Source of the DNA: Arthrobacter sp. Leaf69
Lineage (GTDB): Bacteria; Actinomycetota; Actinomycetes; Actinomycetales; Micrococcaceae
Assembly (NCBI RefSeq): GCF_001422645.1
Contig: NZ_LMLR01000010.1
Location: forward strand, 62,001 to 126,000
Length of the DNA stretch: 64,000 nucleotides
Direction: 5' to 3'
The notes under the pieces were generated by a model. That model had not been told where the DNA came from. It saw only the letters and a list, made by a program, of their open reading frames with translations, and ran no database searches. Below, piece by piece: positions 54,301 through 63,355 of the stretch. A program made the position numbers and the translations under genes. Within the stretch, counting starts at the first letter, position 1, and the number at the start of each line of letters is the position of its first letter.

Positions 54301-55392
54301 GAGAGCCTGGCTGGTTGCGAGCAGCCGGTGCCAGGTCAGCGAGGTGGCATCGAGAGCCTCCTCGCTTTCTTCGTTCCTCCGGGCAGTGAGCCTGTCGAGT
54401 TCGCCGGCAATGCCGTAGCCCTGCTCGAAAAGCTCGCCAGCAGGAAGCAAGCCGCGCTCTTCCGCGAACAGCAGGAACACCGCCCGCATCATCACGGTGA
54501 CGGCCGCCTCGTAAGTGTCATGGTTCCGATCCGGGAGCGGATCGGGCATGCCCCGGCGTTTAGCCTCCGCAGCCGACTCTGAGAACGACTGTATGAGCAG
54601 TTCGACGGCCCGACGTACCTGCGCGCCCAGAGCCTCGGTGATCTCCTCCGCTGCGGCGATGGATTCCTTGAAAAGCACAGGGAGGCGCTCGGCGGGGTCG
54701 CCACCGATGATGTGCTGCCTCCCGACCAGAGTGAGGAAGGCGTCCCGCGTCCGGGGTTCTTCGACCCAGGTGAGCGCGTCCACGATGCCGGAAGCGGCCA
54801 TGCTGCCCTCGCGGGCGCAGACCATGCCCCACCAGCGACCGTCAGTGACGATGCCGATCTCGACCCTGTTTTCGCGAAGGAGTGCCTCACAGCGGTCGAT
54901 TGGAGTTGCGGCCCACAGGTCGCTGGGTGTCTGGCGCAGTGAGTCCGTCGGATCGACGACGAGCACGAGCGCGCCACTACCCTCCGCGCCGAGAAGGGTT
55001 CCCTGCGCGGTGACGGTGACCGCGCGGTTGGGCGACTGGACCTCTGCGCCGGGGACGATGCCCCATTCCAGTGATTCACCCCAGCCGACGACGTCCCGCA
55101 GAACGGTCTCGATCCACTTGTCGCGTTCTGTTCGATAGCCGCCCAGCCTGATGTCACTGTCGGGGTCACGGTCAAGGGCTTCCCATGCAGACTCGAACGC
55201 CTTGCGGGCTTCGACCAGCGCGTAGAAGCGGTCAGGGTGAGTGGCACGGAAGTCCGGGATGCCGTTGGGCCAGACCTTTTTGAGCGGCGGGATTGCGAGG
55301 AACGGCCCGTCCGTGTCAACGAGCTGGAGCCACGCCCGGTGCAGGTCTGTAGCGTTGGTCTTCAGACCCGTGACCTTCTTTGGTCGCGCCAT
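51325..55392 (-). CDS. drmMI: DISARM class 1 adenine methyltransferase DrmMI
   Basis: The 1,355-residue protein has SAM-binding motif I (DIACGSGAFLVAAARYL, about residue 625) and the catalytic NPPF (about 887-890) of N6-adenine DNA methyltransferases. The N-terminal 550 residues resemble the regulatory half of BREX PglX or type IIL enzymes. Gene order makes it class 1 DISARM rather than a stand-alone restriction enzyme. ATG 55392 sits in a TGATG overlap with the drmD stop; an alternative ATG at 55404 has its AAGG abutting the codon. It should mark self DNA. Confidence 0.9.
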   Translation of the reverse strand: MARPKKVTGLKTNATDLHRAWLQLVDTDGPFLAIPPLKKVWPNGIPDFRATHPDRFYALVEARKAFESAWEALDRDPDSDIRLGGYRTERDKWIETVLRDVVGWGESLEWGIVPGAEVQSPNRAVTVTAQGTLLGAEGSGALVLVVDPTDSLRQTPSDLWAATPIDRCEALLRENRVEIGIVTDGRWWGMVCAREGSMAASGIVDALTWVEEPRTRDAFLTLVGRQHIIGGDPAERLPVLFKESIAAAEEITEALGAQVRRAVELLIQSFSESAAEAKRRGMPDPLPDRNHDTYEAAVTVMMRAVFLLFAEERGLLPAGELFEQGYGIAGELDRLTARRNEESEEALDATSLTWHRLLATSQALYKGASFENLRMPAYGGSLFNPERFPFLTGIDEQGALAVTVSDRVMLHVLRSIQVAYVKGESRQISFRDIDVEQIGYIYEGLLGYTATRVSEPTLGIIGTTGAEPEIPLAILEDLATTHTDPKKLAAAVREWVDKDQPSASPSSATAIAKAVTAAPDPSAISALTQTVGDDNTLRDRIKPWLGLIRPDLRGHPFVVVTGGLVVKETPSRKNAGAHYTPKSLAEEVVLHALQPLCYSPGPHQTADGEQWKLKSSDELLGLKVADIACGSGAFLVAAARYLADRVVEAWTEEDPSNSHRKNLYLRAIRQVVANCLYGADINDMAVEMCKLSLWLVSLDRDMPFSFVDDKVFVGNSLLGLTNLDQLHKLHIDTTRVTPGEMLDIFHVDIDVIVRKAVALRERLATEIDEDDPARSSAAKHRQLRELREVTVSLRAIADGVIAAGLPHGGKPGRALDEAYENLRAAVKKAHVGTLDGETDSTWLDAIIDNGLTPTVQTDYERWLPLHWVLETPDVMVDHRGFDAIIGNPPFLAGKKIAIANGSDIESWIKADLSGLKGSADMSAHFIRRAWLLLADGGSLGLIATDRIGQGDTALMSTQLLVEQGTLFRAVSAFRWPGQVSTGAAIIWASKRSSDASEIPPVLDGRAVAAVSPALGDAGEADITSASPMKLPFLAGRGIQAYGEGFVLDADAPILASLNEAEQLALRPFVNGQTLMSGVPSGRNVIDVGTYVDENSLRREMPTLFEHLRLTVKPVRDAITSQVHEHRYWAFWDKREELFREVEKLDRFIVLAGDTRVPVFLFRHDHRPLLSHKVVVIASASASVLGVLSSTVHSAWFERTRTGRGTTSNYVVSRCLRTFPFPGLENPNVLIAADEFITARDKALSEITSPTKLYNLLDDPSAGGYVVSRLREAQTALDAAVVASYGWSDVELHHGFHELAGVLRFTCDSAQRDELRRRLLEENHRRAAAEAAASPKKAANGRKAKAVSQQAEVLFS

Positions 55393-58300
55393 CAGTTGGT
55401 CCATCCTTCTGCGTCTTCACGGGTGAGGGCAAACACGACCGCTGCAGCCGTTGTGTGCGGCTTGACGTCCGCGTAGCGCTCTTTGATCGCGTCGATCTCA
55501 CGGGCTTCTTCGTCGTCTAGTTCGTCGAGACGGCGTTCCATTGCCTCCATGTCCCGGCGGCGTTGGCGCTGCTGGTCATCAGGCAGGAGCATCGCGGCCG
55601 CCTCATCCTCGGCGCGACGCAGACGGGCTAGCGACTCGCGGAGGTTGGTCCGGAACGCCGTGAAGATGTCCCGTGCCCGCTGGACGTCGGCTTCCTGCCG
55701 ACGCGTGAGCTGTTCAAGGACGAGCCCGTGGCGGCGGCCGGCACGGGCCTGCATGGACTCTTCCAGCCGGACACGCAGCGGAGCATCGGGCACGTTCCAC
55801 AGGTCGCAGAGCTGGTCGCGGACGCGTTCGTCCGCCAGTGCGATGTGCTCTCCGTCGAGTGCGTGGTCCAGGGCGGTTTCGGCCTTTTCCTCTGCCATCG
55901 CACGGCGCCCATGCAAGCGGACGCCGGCCAGGAATACTTCCTCATGCAGGCGGATACCGCCTCTGCCGACCAGGACCATGCGGGTGACTGCGGCGACGAA
56001 CGATTCGGGCAGATCGTCGACCACGACAGCGGTCACGCGGCTGAGCGGCGAGTCGACGCTCCAGAGTGACCGGCGCAGAAGACGCTGGGCCTTCTGCACG
56101 ATCGGATGTCCGAGGTGCACGTACACGAGTTCGTTGCGCCCGTCGGCTGCCTGGGGATCGAAGGTGATGGGGCGTAAGGAATCGGGTTTCAGACGTGTCG
56201 GCAAGCCTTTGAGGGCTGCGCTCCATCCCGCCGACAAGCTGGGCACATCGAACACCTCGGCGTCGGTGAACTCCTGGAATTTATGGTTCGGCGCGAGTGG
56301 CTGCTGGTGGTTGATTCGCAACGCGGTGTCGACCACCCTGCGCAGGTTGGCAGGGTCAAGGTGCATTTCCGTGCGTGAGGCCTCGTAGCCCTGTTCAAGC
56401 TGTGTCAGCCTGGCGTTGAGCTCCATACCGCCGGCGAGGGCGGTATTGATGACGTCGTTCGTATCAATGCCTTTTGCCTTGGAGCGCGCAGGTGCACGCT
56501 TGCCGAAGTGGCGCTGGATCTCGTCGCCGATGACCTGGTTCACTGAGCCGAGGTCCTGCTCGACGTTTGCGACTTTCCTCGCAACACGGGCCATGAAGGA
56601 GGCATCCGCGGCGTAGACGGAGGAGTCGGTAGCAGGTGCGAAGTGGTAGACCAGAGGCTCCTGTTTCTGGCCGTACCTATCGATGCGGCCGATGCGCTGT
56701 TCCAGGCGCGACGGGTTGAAGGGGATGTCGAAGTTCACGAGCCGGTGGCAGTGCGTCTGGAGATCGATGCCCTCGCCGGCGGCGTCCGTGGCGAGCAGGA
56801 CCCGCACGGGTTCTTTCTTCGGGTCTTCGGTGAACTGGGACCGGATGTACTCGCGGTCCTCGGGCGAGGTGGAGCCCTGGATAACGGCAAGCCTGTCCCC
56901 GTACCCGCGCTGGGTGAGCACACGGGTCAGCCAGTCGACGGTGTGGGCGTACTCGGTGAACACGACCACACGGTCTGACTCAAAGTCTTTGCCGTCCGGA
57001 CGGCACACGGAGTCGAGAAACTTCAGCAACTCGTCGAGTCGGGAGTCTGCCCGGGACTCGTAGCTTAGGCTCCACTCCAGGAGAGCCTTGAGCTGCTCGG
57101 GCTCCGCCGCGACCAGCGGATCGGAGCCCTTCGATTCACGCAGCCGTTCGGCCTCGTCCTGCTCCCACAGGCCCTCTTCCTCATCCGACTGTCCCTCGCC
57201 GAAGACGTCATCGTAGTCATCGTCTGCCAGACCGCGGCCGGCCTTGGCGCTGAGGTAGTGCGAGAGGGTCTGTCCGAACGCGAACGGGCTGGACAGGAAC
57301 CTCTTCTTCAGCAGCATGGTGACGATGTCGCCGCTGGGTTTGGTGCCGTTGGCCTTGGCACTTTTGACGACAATCTGATCCAGGAGCTGGAACATCTCCT
57401 GCTCGTCGTCGCGCGGGGTGTAGGGCAGGGCGCTGACCTTGCGCTTTTTGAAGTCCTTGCCGGTCAGGTCGCCCTTGAGGCGGCGGATGGTTACATCCTT
57501 GAGTGCTTTGGAATCCAGGAGCGCGCCGCGGGAGAAGCGCCGGGAGTCGATCATTTCCATCAGTGCGGTAAAGGATTCCGGGTGTCCGTTGTGCGGGGTC
57601 GCGGAGAGGAAGAGCCGGTGTTCGCAGCGTTCCGCGAGATCCCTCACCGCGACGGTGCGCTGGGTGTCCACGGCGTACCCGCGGCCTCCGGCGATTGCGG
57701 GGGGACTGGACGGGGCGACGTGGTGGGCCTCGTCGACAACGAGGATATCGAATGCGAAGCGTTTCGCCGTCTTTGGGCTTTTTACTTGCGCATACACGTC
57801 GCGCAGCAGCCGCTGGGAGCGGACTTGGGGCAGCCAGGCCATGCTCACGATGACACGGGGGAACATCAGGAACGGGTTGGCGTGCAGTCCGTGGGTGCGG
57901 CGTACTTCTGCCATTAGCTCGGAGTTGACGATGGTGAAGTCCAGCCCGAACTTGTCCCGCATCTCGTCCTGCCATTTTAGTGACAGGCTCGGAGGACACA
58001 CGATCACAGCGGTGCGGGCACGGTGCCGCAACAGCAGTTCCTGAATCACCAGGCCCGCCTCGATGGTCTTTCCCAGGCCGACATCGTCGGCCAGCAGCAG
58101 GTTTGTGCGCGGCGCGCCTAGGGCACGGCGCAGCGGCTCAAGCTGGTATGCCTCCACGTTCGCGCCGGACCAGAACGGAGCCTGGTAGCGGTTTGGGTCG
58201 GCGCTCGTGACCGCACCCCATCGCATGGCGTCCACAAAGCCAGCCAGGGTGGTTGGGTCATCGAATTGCTCGGCATGGATCGTCTCCGGCAGTCCCTGAG

Positions 58301-58538
58301 CCGGGGTGAGTGTGTGACCTACTTCCAGCTCCCACACCACTGACAACTGATCCCCGAGACGGTCCTCGTCAAGGGACTGTAAATCGACCACGTGCGTAAG
58401 CTGCGCAACTGATTCGTCCGCCGGGCTGCGGGGCAGTCCCTGTGCCTGAACGTTGGCCACGGCCCAGGTTGATCCGCGAACCTCGACAACCTGGCCGGGC
58501 TCCGGCAACGGCGGCGCGGCAACAGCTGATGTTGACAC
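55392..58538 (-). CDS. drmD: DISARM class 1 SNF2-like helicase DrmD
   Basis: The 1,048-residue SNF2-family helicase has Walker A LLADDVGLGKTIEAG near 155, DEAHH (VVDEAHHVAPS) near 265 and the helicase C domain with NFDIPFNPSRLEQRIGRIDRYGQ near 580-610. A coiled-coil C-terminus follows. Characteristic of class 1 DISARM, where it sits first in the operon. ATG 58538 is used. The operon is transcribed leftward with TGATG or ATGA couplings at most junctions. Confidence 0.93.
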   Translation of the reverse strand: MSTSAVAAPPLPEPGQVVEVRGSTWAVANVQAQGLPRSPADESVAQLTHVVDLQSLDEDRLGDQLSVVWELEVGHTLTPAQGLPETIHAEQFDDPTTLAGFVDAMRWGAVTSADPNRYQAPFWSGANVEAYQLEPLRRALGAPRTNLLLADDVGLGKTIEAGLVIQELLLRHRARTAVIVCPPSLSLKWQDEMRDKFGLDFTIVNSELMAEVRRTHGLHANPFLMFPRVIVSMAWLPQVRSQRLLRDVYAQVKSPKTAKRFAFDILVVDEAHHVAPSSPPAIAGGRGYAVDTQRTVAVRDLAERCEHRLFLSATPHNGHPESFTALMEMIDSRRFSRGALLDSKALKDVTIRRLKGDLTGKDFKKRKVSALPYTPRDDEQEMFQLLDQIVVKSAKANGTKPSGDIVTMLLKKRFLSSPFAFGQTLSHYLSAKAGRGLADDDYDDVFGEGQSDEEEGLWEQDEAERLRESKGSDPLVAAEPEQLKALLEWSLSYESRADSRLDELLKFLDSVCRPDGKDFESDRVVVFTEYAHTVDWLTRVLTQRGYGDRLAVIQGSTSPEDREYIRSQFTEDPKKEPVRVLLATDAAGEGIDLQTHCHRLVNFDIPFNPSRLEQRIGRIDRYGQKQEPLVYHFAPATDSSVYAADASFMARVARKVANVEQDLGSVNQVIGDEIQRHFGKRAPARSKAKGIDTNDVINTALAGGMELNARLTQLEQGYEASRTEMHLDPANLRRVVDTALRINHQQPLAPNHKFQEFTDAEVFDVPSLSAGWSAALKGLPTRLKPDSLRPITFDPQAADGRNELVYVHLGHPIVQKAQRLLRRSLWSVDSPLSRVTAVVVDDLPESFVAAVTRMVLVGRGGIRLHEEVFLAGVRLHGRRAMAEEKAETALDHALDGEHIALADERVRDQLCDLWNVPDAPLRVRLEESMQARAGRRHGLVLEQLTRRQEADVQRARDIFTAFRTNLRESLARLRRAEDEAAAMLLPDDQQRQRRRDMEAMERRLDELDDEEAREIDAIKERYADVKPHTTAAAVVFALTREDAEGWTN

Positions 58539-58783
58539 GTGTGGCTCCTAGCTCCGTTGCTTCACCCCTGGGAACCCCAGCACGTGGCAACGGTGACGCC
58601 CGGGGTGTGGACTCATCTAATCATTGTCTGATGGGGATCCTCGTAACTTGCGAGCAACTCCGCCTTCTGAGGGTGCAGACGGCTTCTGAAACTGACACAC
58701 TTTCCGGGCACTTAGGGGAACTGGAACACGTTCGAGAGGACGCTCCCCCGGAGGCGTATTTTGATCATCATGCCACGGCGTGC

Positions 58784-59545
58784 TTAGCCCTCCAGGCTAG
58801 CTCGCTGCTCCATGACTGCCTCAACGTAGCCGCGCACGCGCTCCCTTTCCGGTCCTGACAGGTCACGGATGAGGTCCTCCAGTTCCACCGTGTTCACGGA
58901 CTTGCCGCGACGCCGCACGATCGGGGTGGGCTTCTGCAGGCGAGGCATCCGTACCCCGTCGCGCGATGTGAAATTGGCCCAATATACCCAGATGATCGGT
59001 AGAGGAACGAAGGCCGCGAAAGCTGCTTCGAGCTTCTTTTGGGTATTGGGGAAAGTCACCCATGCGCCTGCTTCGTCTACATCGGGCATCATGTAGGGGC
59101 TATCGAACTCGTCCGGCTCCACCTGTACCGATGCGTTCGGAAGAAGCCGTTTTAGAACACCGGCGATTCGTACCGCGAGCCGGAAAGTCGCCTCAAGATC
59201 AGGCCAGTCGCCCAACGTCTCGATGATGTCAGCATCTAGTGGTGCCGAGCCGAGCGCGTCGGGACGATCGCTGTAGAAGGCGAGTCGATCCCTCCCTACA
59301 GGTACCAGTCCTTGGCATAGCACCCAGAGTTCGTGGAGATCAGCTTCGCTCACCCCGAGGGCTGCAGCCCACGGCGCGAGCTTCGGTTCCTTAAGGGCCC
59401 GCTGACCCTTCTCGACCTGGGATACGGTCGCGGCCGGCGCCCCGATGTTCTCCCCAACCTGCCGCATGGAGTCGCCAACCCCTACCGACCGCACCAGTGA
59501 GAGTAACTGGCCGAAGAGTTTCGCTGACGGTGTTCCTCGCCTCAT
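58784..59545 (-). CDS. XRE-family helix-turn-helix regulator upstream of DISARM
   Basis: The 253-residue protein has an N-terminal XRE helix-turn-helix (DSMRQVGENIGAPAATVSQVEKGQRALKEP) and a long C-terminal domain of unknown fold. It lies upstream of drmD on the same strand (245-base gap) and is divergent from the coiled-coil gene at 59686. A weak inverted repeat gcat-N9-atgc at 59566-59582 lies in the shared promoter. It is a likely repressor of one or both units. ATG 59545 is used; GTG 59551 is equivalent. Confidence 0.8.
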   Translation of the reverse strand: MRRGTPSAKLFGQLLSLVRSVGVGDSMRQVGENIGAPAATVSQVEKGQRALKEPKLAPWAAALGVSEADLHELWVLCQGLVPVGRDRLAFYSDRPDALGSAPLDADIIETLGDWPDLEATFRLAVRIAGVLKRLLPNASVQVEPDEFDSPYMMPDVDEAGAWVTFPNTQKKLEAAFAAFVPLPIIWVYWANFTSRDGVRMPRLQKPTPIVRRRGKSVNTVELEDLIRDLSGPERERVRGYVEAVMEQRASLEG

Positions 59546-59685
59546 GTCCACGAAATGAGCCTAACGCATTTCAGAGAGATGCATTCATCCGCAATATGTA
59601 CCCCTTGAATGCTCTTTCGAGCTATGTCTATGATGTCTACGTGCGACGGTTTTCGTCGCCCCTCCCCGATCAAAGGTTGAGAGCA

Positions 59686-60312
59686 ATGAATGATGACAAG
59701 TCGGAGGTCCAGGAAGTGCTGGTCGACATCCCGAAGTACGACAAGGACGGAAACCCCGTCACCCTCGACTCGCTGAGCTCGGGCGGCGCCCGGAACGCTG
59801 CCGGCTTCCTCCAAGTTCAATACCGCAACCCGAGGATTCCGGAGGCGGCCAACGAACCTGAGTTCGACCGCGACTTCGAAGAGAGCCTCCGCCGCGAATA
59901 CGACGCGCGGCGCAGGCGCGAAGAAATAGCCGAAGAACGCGCCCGCAAGGAATATGCCCGCCTCCAGTTTGTCTATGACAATGTTGTAAGACCGTACGTA
60001 ATTCCAAGGGTGGCGGAGTTGTGGGACACCCAGGTGCTGCCCGCGGGCAAGCGGTTGTGGGACACCAAGATGCTGCCCGGCGGCAAACGGCTTGCGCAGC
60101 GCTGGCTCCGCCCGAAGAGGAGCCAGTCCGAGGCCCCAGGTGGGAGCGAAGATTCGTCTGAGTTTGGGGCCGAGAATGCCAACCCTCTCGCAACCTCCAC
60201 GTACAACACCGACCACACCGCTGAAATATCGACAGTCCAAGAGGGGGGCGACGACGCTCCGCTCGCTGACGTGATTCAGATAGATGAATTTCAGAACCGT
60301 CGGTCCGCCTAG
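59686..60312 (+). CDS. Unknown coiled-coil protein with internal repeat
   Basis: The 208-residue protein (MNDDKSEVQEVLVDIPKYD...) has a long charged helix (EFDRDFEESLRREYDARRRREEIAEERARKEYARL) and then two copies of an LWDT-x-xLP-x-GKRL unit (WDTQVLPAGKRL, WDTKMLPGGKRL). The C-terminus is acidic. No family recognised. Its position between the XRE regulator and a GIY-YIG gene suggests an accessory defence role, an inference only. ATG 59686 has GAGAG 5 bases upstream; the frame is open to 59497. Confidence 0.6.
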   Translation: MNDDKSEVQEVLVDIPKYDKDGNPVTLDSLSSGGARNAAGFLQVQYRNPRIPEAANEPEFDRDFEESLRREYDARRRREEIAEERARKEYARLQFVYDNVVRPYVIPRVAELWDTQVLPAGKRLWDTKMLPGGKRLAQRWLRPKRSQSEAPGGSEDSSEFGAENANPLATSTYNTDHTAEISTVQEGGDDAPLADVIQIDEFQNRRSA

Positions 60313-60426
60313 CGATTCAGGCGCGTTTGACGTCGTAGGCAGTCTCCGCCAGGGATTCTTTACTGACATGGACGTGGGCCTTCAAGCTGGCGCTAGAACG
60401 CGCGAGCGGTGGCATAAGGTGTTCCC

Positions 60427-61380
60427 GTGTCTGATCTGCAATCCATTGCCCCCTTCGTGCCAGCCGAGACGGGGGTCCCCGCCAAGCCAGCGCCCACTGC
60501 GTCCCTTACCCTCGCTCATGTACTCACTGGCATGGGAGCGGACCACGATCCGACGGTCCGGCCGGAGGACATTCACGTCATCCGCCACACCTTCAAGCCA
60601 GGCGACCCCGGAGCGCTGCGCGGGCCGGAGGACCTGACCGAGGAGCGAGTCCTCGCCTACACCAGAGAGCAGGACCTCTCGACGCGTCGCTTCCCCGCAG
60701 ACCCTCCGCGATACTGGGTGATCCTCGTCGCGAACGGCCAGCACCGCTCCCGCCTGTGGGGTACCTTTGAGAACCACGGCGAAGTGACCGCAGATCGCAC
60801 CGAGTCGAGCCGTTTCTTCGACCTGCGCCCGTCGGTTTTCCTTGCACCCCTCAATGACCGACTCGTGGTCGAATGGGACACCCCTCGCAGCTGGCACCGA
60901 AGCGCCGCCGCTGCCAGCGCCGCGCGCATGCCCGTATTAGAGATTGCGGACCGCGACAAGGTCCAGTTCCCTGGGTTCGATGGCGTCCTGCTCAGCTACC
61001 ACCAACTACGCGACATGGTGGAAGATCCCCGCTACGCGGACTGGCGCGCGGCTCTGTCAGAGGTTCAAGGGATTTATCTCATTACAGACTCCACCAACGG
61101 CAAGCAGTACGTCGGCAAGGCCGACGGTGCCGAACGCATACTCGGCCGGTGGACAGCCTACGCGCGCGACGGTCACGGCGGGAACGTCGCTCTCCGCGAG
61201 CTTGCCCTCGCCAGCGCAACCGGGGAAGGCACAAGGACGAAGACAGACCACGCTCGACACTTCGTTTTCAGCCTCCTCCGCGTCTTCGGACCCAGCACAC
61301 CGTCCTCCGAGGTGAACTCGGCCGAGTCCCACTACAAAGCAGCGCTTATGACGCGCATATTCGGCCTCAACAGGAACTGA
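60427..61380 (+). CDS. GIY-YIG nuclease-domain protein
   Basis: The 317-residue protein has a C-terminal GIY-YIG domain: GIYLITDSTNGKQYVGKADG (about 218-237) followed by catalytic Arg in ILGRWTAYARDGHGGN and Glu in NSAESHYKAALMTR. The N-terminal 210 residues have no recognised domain (RYWVILVANGQHRSRLWGTFENHGE). GIY-YIG enzymes cut DNA. Starts at GTG 60427 with AAGG 8 bases upstream. Likely part of a defence cluster with its neighbours. Confidence 0.85.
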   Translation: MSDLQSIAPFVPAETGVPAKPAPTASLTLAHVLTGMGADHDPTVRPEDIHVIRHTFKPGDPGALRGPEDLTEERVLAYTREQDLSTRRFPADPPRYWVILVANGQHRSRLWGTFENHGEVTADRTESSRFFDLRPSVFLAPLNDRLVVEWDTPRSWHRSAAAASAARMPVLEIADRDKVQFPGFDGVLLSYHQLRDMVEDPRYADWRAALSEVQGIYLITDSTNGKQYVGKADGAERILGRWTAYARDGHGGNVALRELALASATGEGTRTKTDHARHFVFSLLRVFGPSTPSSEVNSAESHYKAALMTRIFGLNRN

Positions 61381-61396
61381 TCGCGCCGCCGGGAAA

Positions 61397-61440
61397 GCCG
61401 GCGGCACCGGCTATACCTAGGGAAGGAAGCTGCCGCCGGC
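61397..61440. terminator. Hairpin after the GIY-YIG gene
   Basis: A 10-bp perfect stem (61397-61406 with 61431-61440) lies 16 bases after the GIY-YIG stop. No T-tract follows on the plus strand. A transcription end is suggested by position only. Confidence 0.4.
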
Positions 61441-61569
61441 GAAAAAGGGCTGCCATGCTGAACCATCAACGCGGATGCCGGGAGTAACCTCTCCCGGCGA
61501 GATGATGCAATACACGACGGCGTTCGCGAGCCGCCCGGCGAACAAGCGAAGCTGTGGCATCCTCAAAAC

Positions 61570-62169
61570 ATGAACGCACCGAACGACGCACCCCAAGTCC
61601 TCGACCTGCAAGCCTGGGAGACACTTCGAGAGTCCCACGCCGCCTACATGGCAGGCACATCGCGGGCATACGACGAGGTCCTCGCCGACGTCGCGGACCG
61701 AATCCGCTCGACGGGCAGCATCGGCAAAGCCGACATCGGGGCGTTGCTGTTCTGGAAGCGCCTCCGCGCGGATACACCGTGGGTCCGTGAACTGATGGTC
61801 AAGCCCGAACAGGAAGTCAGGGAGATTACGGAGAAGGCCGTGTCTGCCGTCACCGATGTGTCACTTTCCGTACCTAAGGCGGCTTCCGCCGGCCGGGCGG
61901 CGCTCTCACCGCTTCCGGGCTTCAAAACGGGAGATGCACTGGCTTCAGCACTTCTGCTGGCCGCATCTCCTGAACGAATGGCGGTATACGACGAGCGTGC
62001 CCAAACCGGGCTGGAGACTCTGGGTCTCCCGCTCTCCCCTGCACCCGGGAGGTATGGACGCTACATGGAGCTGGTTGAAGACCTGCGGTCGGCGGCGGCC
62101 CACTTTGGGCACACGTGGTCTGCGAGGGATGTCGATGTCGCGCTATTCTGGCTCGGCGGTCCGAAGTGA
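61570..62169 (+). CDS. OGG/HhH-like hypothetical protein
   Basis: The 199-residue helical protein contains LPGFKTGDALASALLLAASPERMAVYDERA, whose spacing resembles the helix-hairpin-helix and catalytic-loop region (LPGVG-x-K...DxR) of HhH-GPD DNA glycosylases. The start KADIGALLFWKRL and the end DVDVALFWLGG also recur in an OGG-like family. The expected catalytic Lys/Asp pair is not certain. DNA-base repair or damage sensing is possible; confidence is low. Confidence 0.6.
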   Translation: MNAPNDAPQVLDLQAWETLRESHAAYMAGTSRAYDEVLADVADRIRSTGSIGKADIGALLFWKRLRADTPWVRELMVKPEQEVREITEKAVSAVTDVSLSVPKAASAGRAALSPLPGFKTGDALASALLLAASPERMAVYDERAQTGLETLGLPLSPAPGRYGRYMELVEDLRSAAAHFGHTWSARDVDVALFWLGGPK

Positions 62170-62200
62170 CCGTCCGGAACGACGGGCTGACCGGAGAGCC

Positions 62201-63247
62201 TTAGATCCCAAACGCTTCGCGGGGGCGGATCTGCTCCCACGATTTTGCGTCGCCCCAGACTGAGTTGAAGTGCACAAACCGCCGAACCTGTTCCAAGCGC
62301 TCCTGGTCAGCATTTCCTCGGAGCGCGTTCTCCGCAACTTGTCTGCAGAAGCCCGCTGCAATATCCGCCAGCTGGATCCTAGGGTCGGTTTTTGAATCGA
62401 TCTGTTTTACATCAAGCAATGGGAACTTGAGGTTGGGCAAGTTGAAGCTTGATGGGCTTCCCTCATTGGCGACTTTCACTAACAGCCTCAACAGCTTCTC
62501 TGTGAGAGCTGTCTGTTCGTCATGCATGATGACGATCGGCCGCTTCAGCGCTCCGTGCCAGCTGTAGGCGAGCTGGAACAGTGATGACTGCAACGGATCA
62601 AGAGTCTTCTGGGCCCATCCTGCGGCCAGGGCTTGTTGGAAGGCGTCAGCATGGCTCCGGGTCATCCAGACCAGCTGCAACACTTGAGAAACCTTTTCAC
62701 GGCGTGACCTAAGCCTGTATTCGTCGATCTTCTCGAAGAAGCCGTCGACGGTCTCTTTGGCGCCACCCTTACGCTGTTTAGTCCTCATCAGCGACGTGAA
62801 CGCGGCGACCAAATCGTTCCAAGCGTCGGCGCCAAGGGCGCGGGGACCGTATTCATAGAGGTCGTCAGCCATCTGCTTGGCCAATCCTCCGGCATACAGG
62901 TTGATCCCACGGCGGTACGCCTCCTCCTCAATAAGGAGATCGATGATCTTCCCAATCGCAAAGTTGGCCTTCTCGACAAGGTAAACCTGCGTATGACCGA
63001 CAAGCTTTCCTTTCTCTCCGAACAACTCTTTGATCGCCTGGCCATTTCGGAGCACATCGGACGCCTTCAGCTCCGGACTTTGAGCCTTGGTCTTCGAGCG
63101 GAGATACCCGACAAGATCAGTTGCTTCTCCAAGATCCATGTAGAGGCTGCTGTGGGCAAGGACCGGAGTCGTACCGGCCAGCAGGTTCTCGCCATCGTGA
63201 CCCGACTCGTCACAGAAGATCTCAGCGATGTCGGTGGTTCCAGCCAT
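62201..63247 (-). CDS. DUF3800-domain protein
   Basis: The 348-residue protein opens EIFCDESGHDGENLL and ends with IDSKTDPRIQLADIAAGFCRQ, which supply the acidic residues of the DUF3800 fold (a RNase H-like family). Such proteins are frequent in defence islands and some may be nucleases. ATG 63247 is used; ATG 63259 is also possible. The frame is open further to 63343. Confidence 0.82.
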   Translation of the reverse strand: MAGTTDIAEIFCDESGHDGENLLAGTTPVLAHSSLYMDLGEATDLVGYLRSKTKAQSPELKASDVLRNGQAIKELFGEKGKLVGHTQVYLVEKANFAIGKIIDLLIEEEAYRRGINLYAGGLAKQMADDLYEYGPRALGADAWNDLVAAFTSLMRTKQRKGGAKETVDGFFEKIDEYRLRSRREKVSQVLQLVWMTRSHADAFQQALAAGWAQKTLDPLQSSLFQLAYSWHGALKRPIVIMHDEQTALTEKLLRLLVKVANEGSPSSFNLPNLKFPLLDVKQIDSKTDPRIQLADIAAGFCRQVAENALRGNADQERLEQVRRFVHFNSVWGDAKSWEQIRPREAFGI

Positions 63248-63355
63248 CTCGTTCTTCATCCTTATCTCAGAGTGGTTCAAAGGTACGCACGCCATAGCTC
63301 TGAACAGACTGGCACGAAAGACAAGTACTAGCATGTCTGGCACAAGGAGGCAGCT

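Noticed and set aside
51325..55392. BREX PglX or stand-alone type IIL restriction enzyme
   Set aside because: Gene order with drmD, drmA, drmB and drmC identifies class 1 DISARM; no PglZ or BrxC is present.
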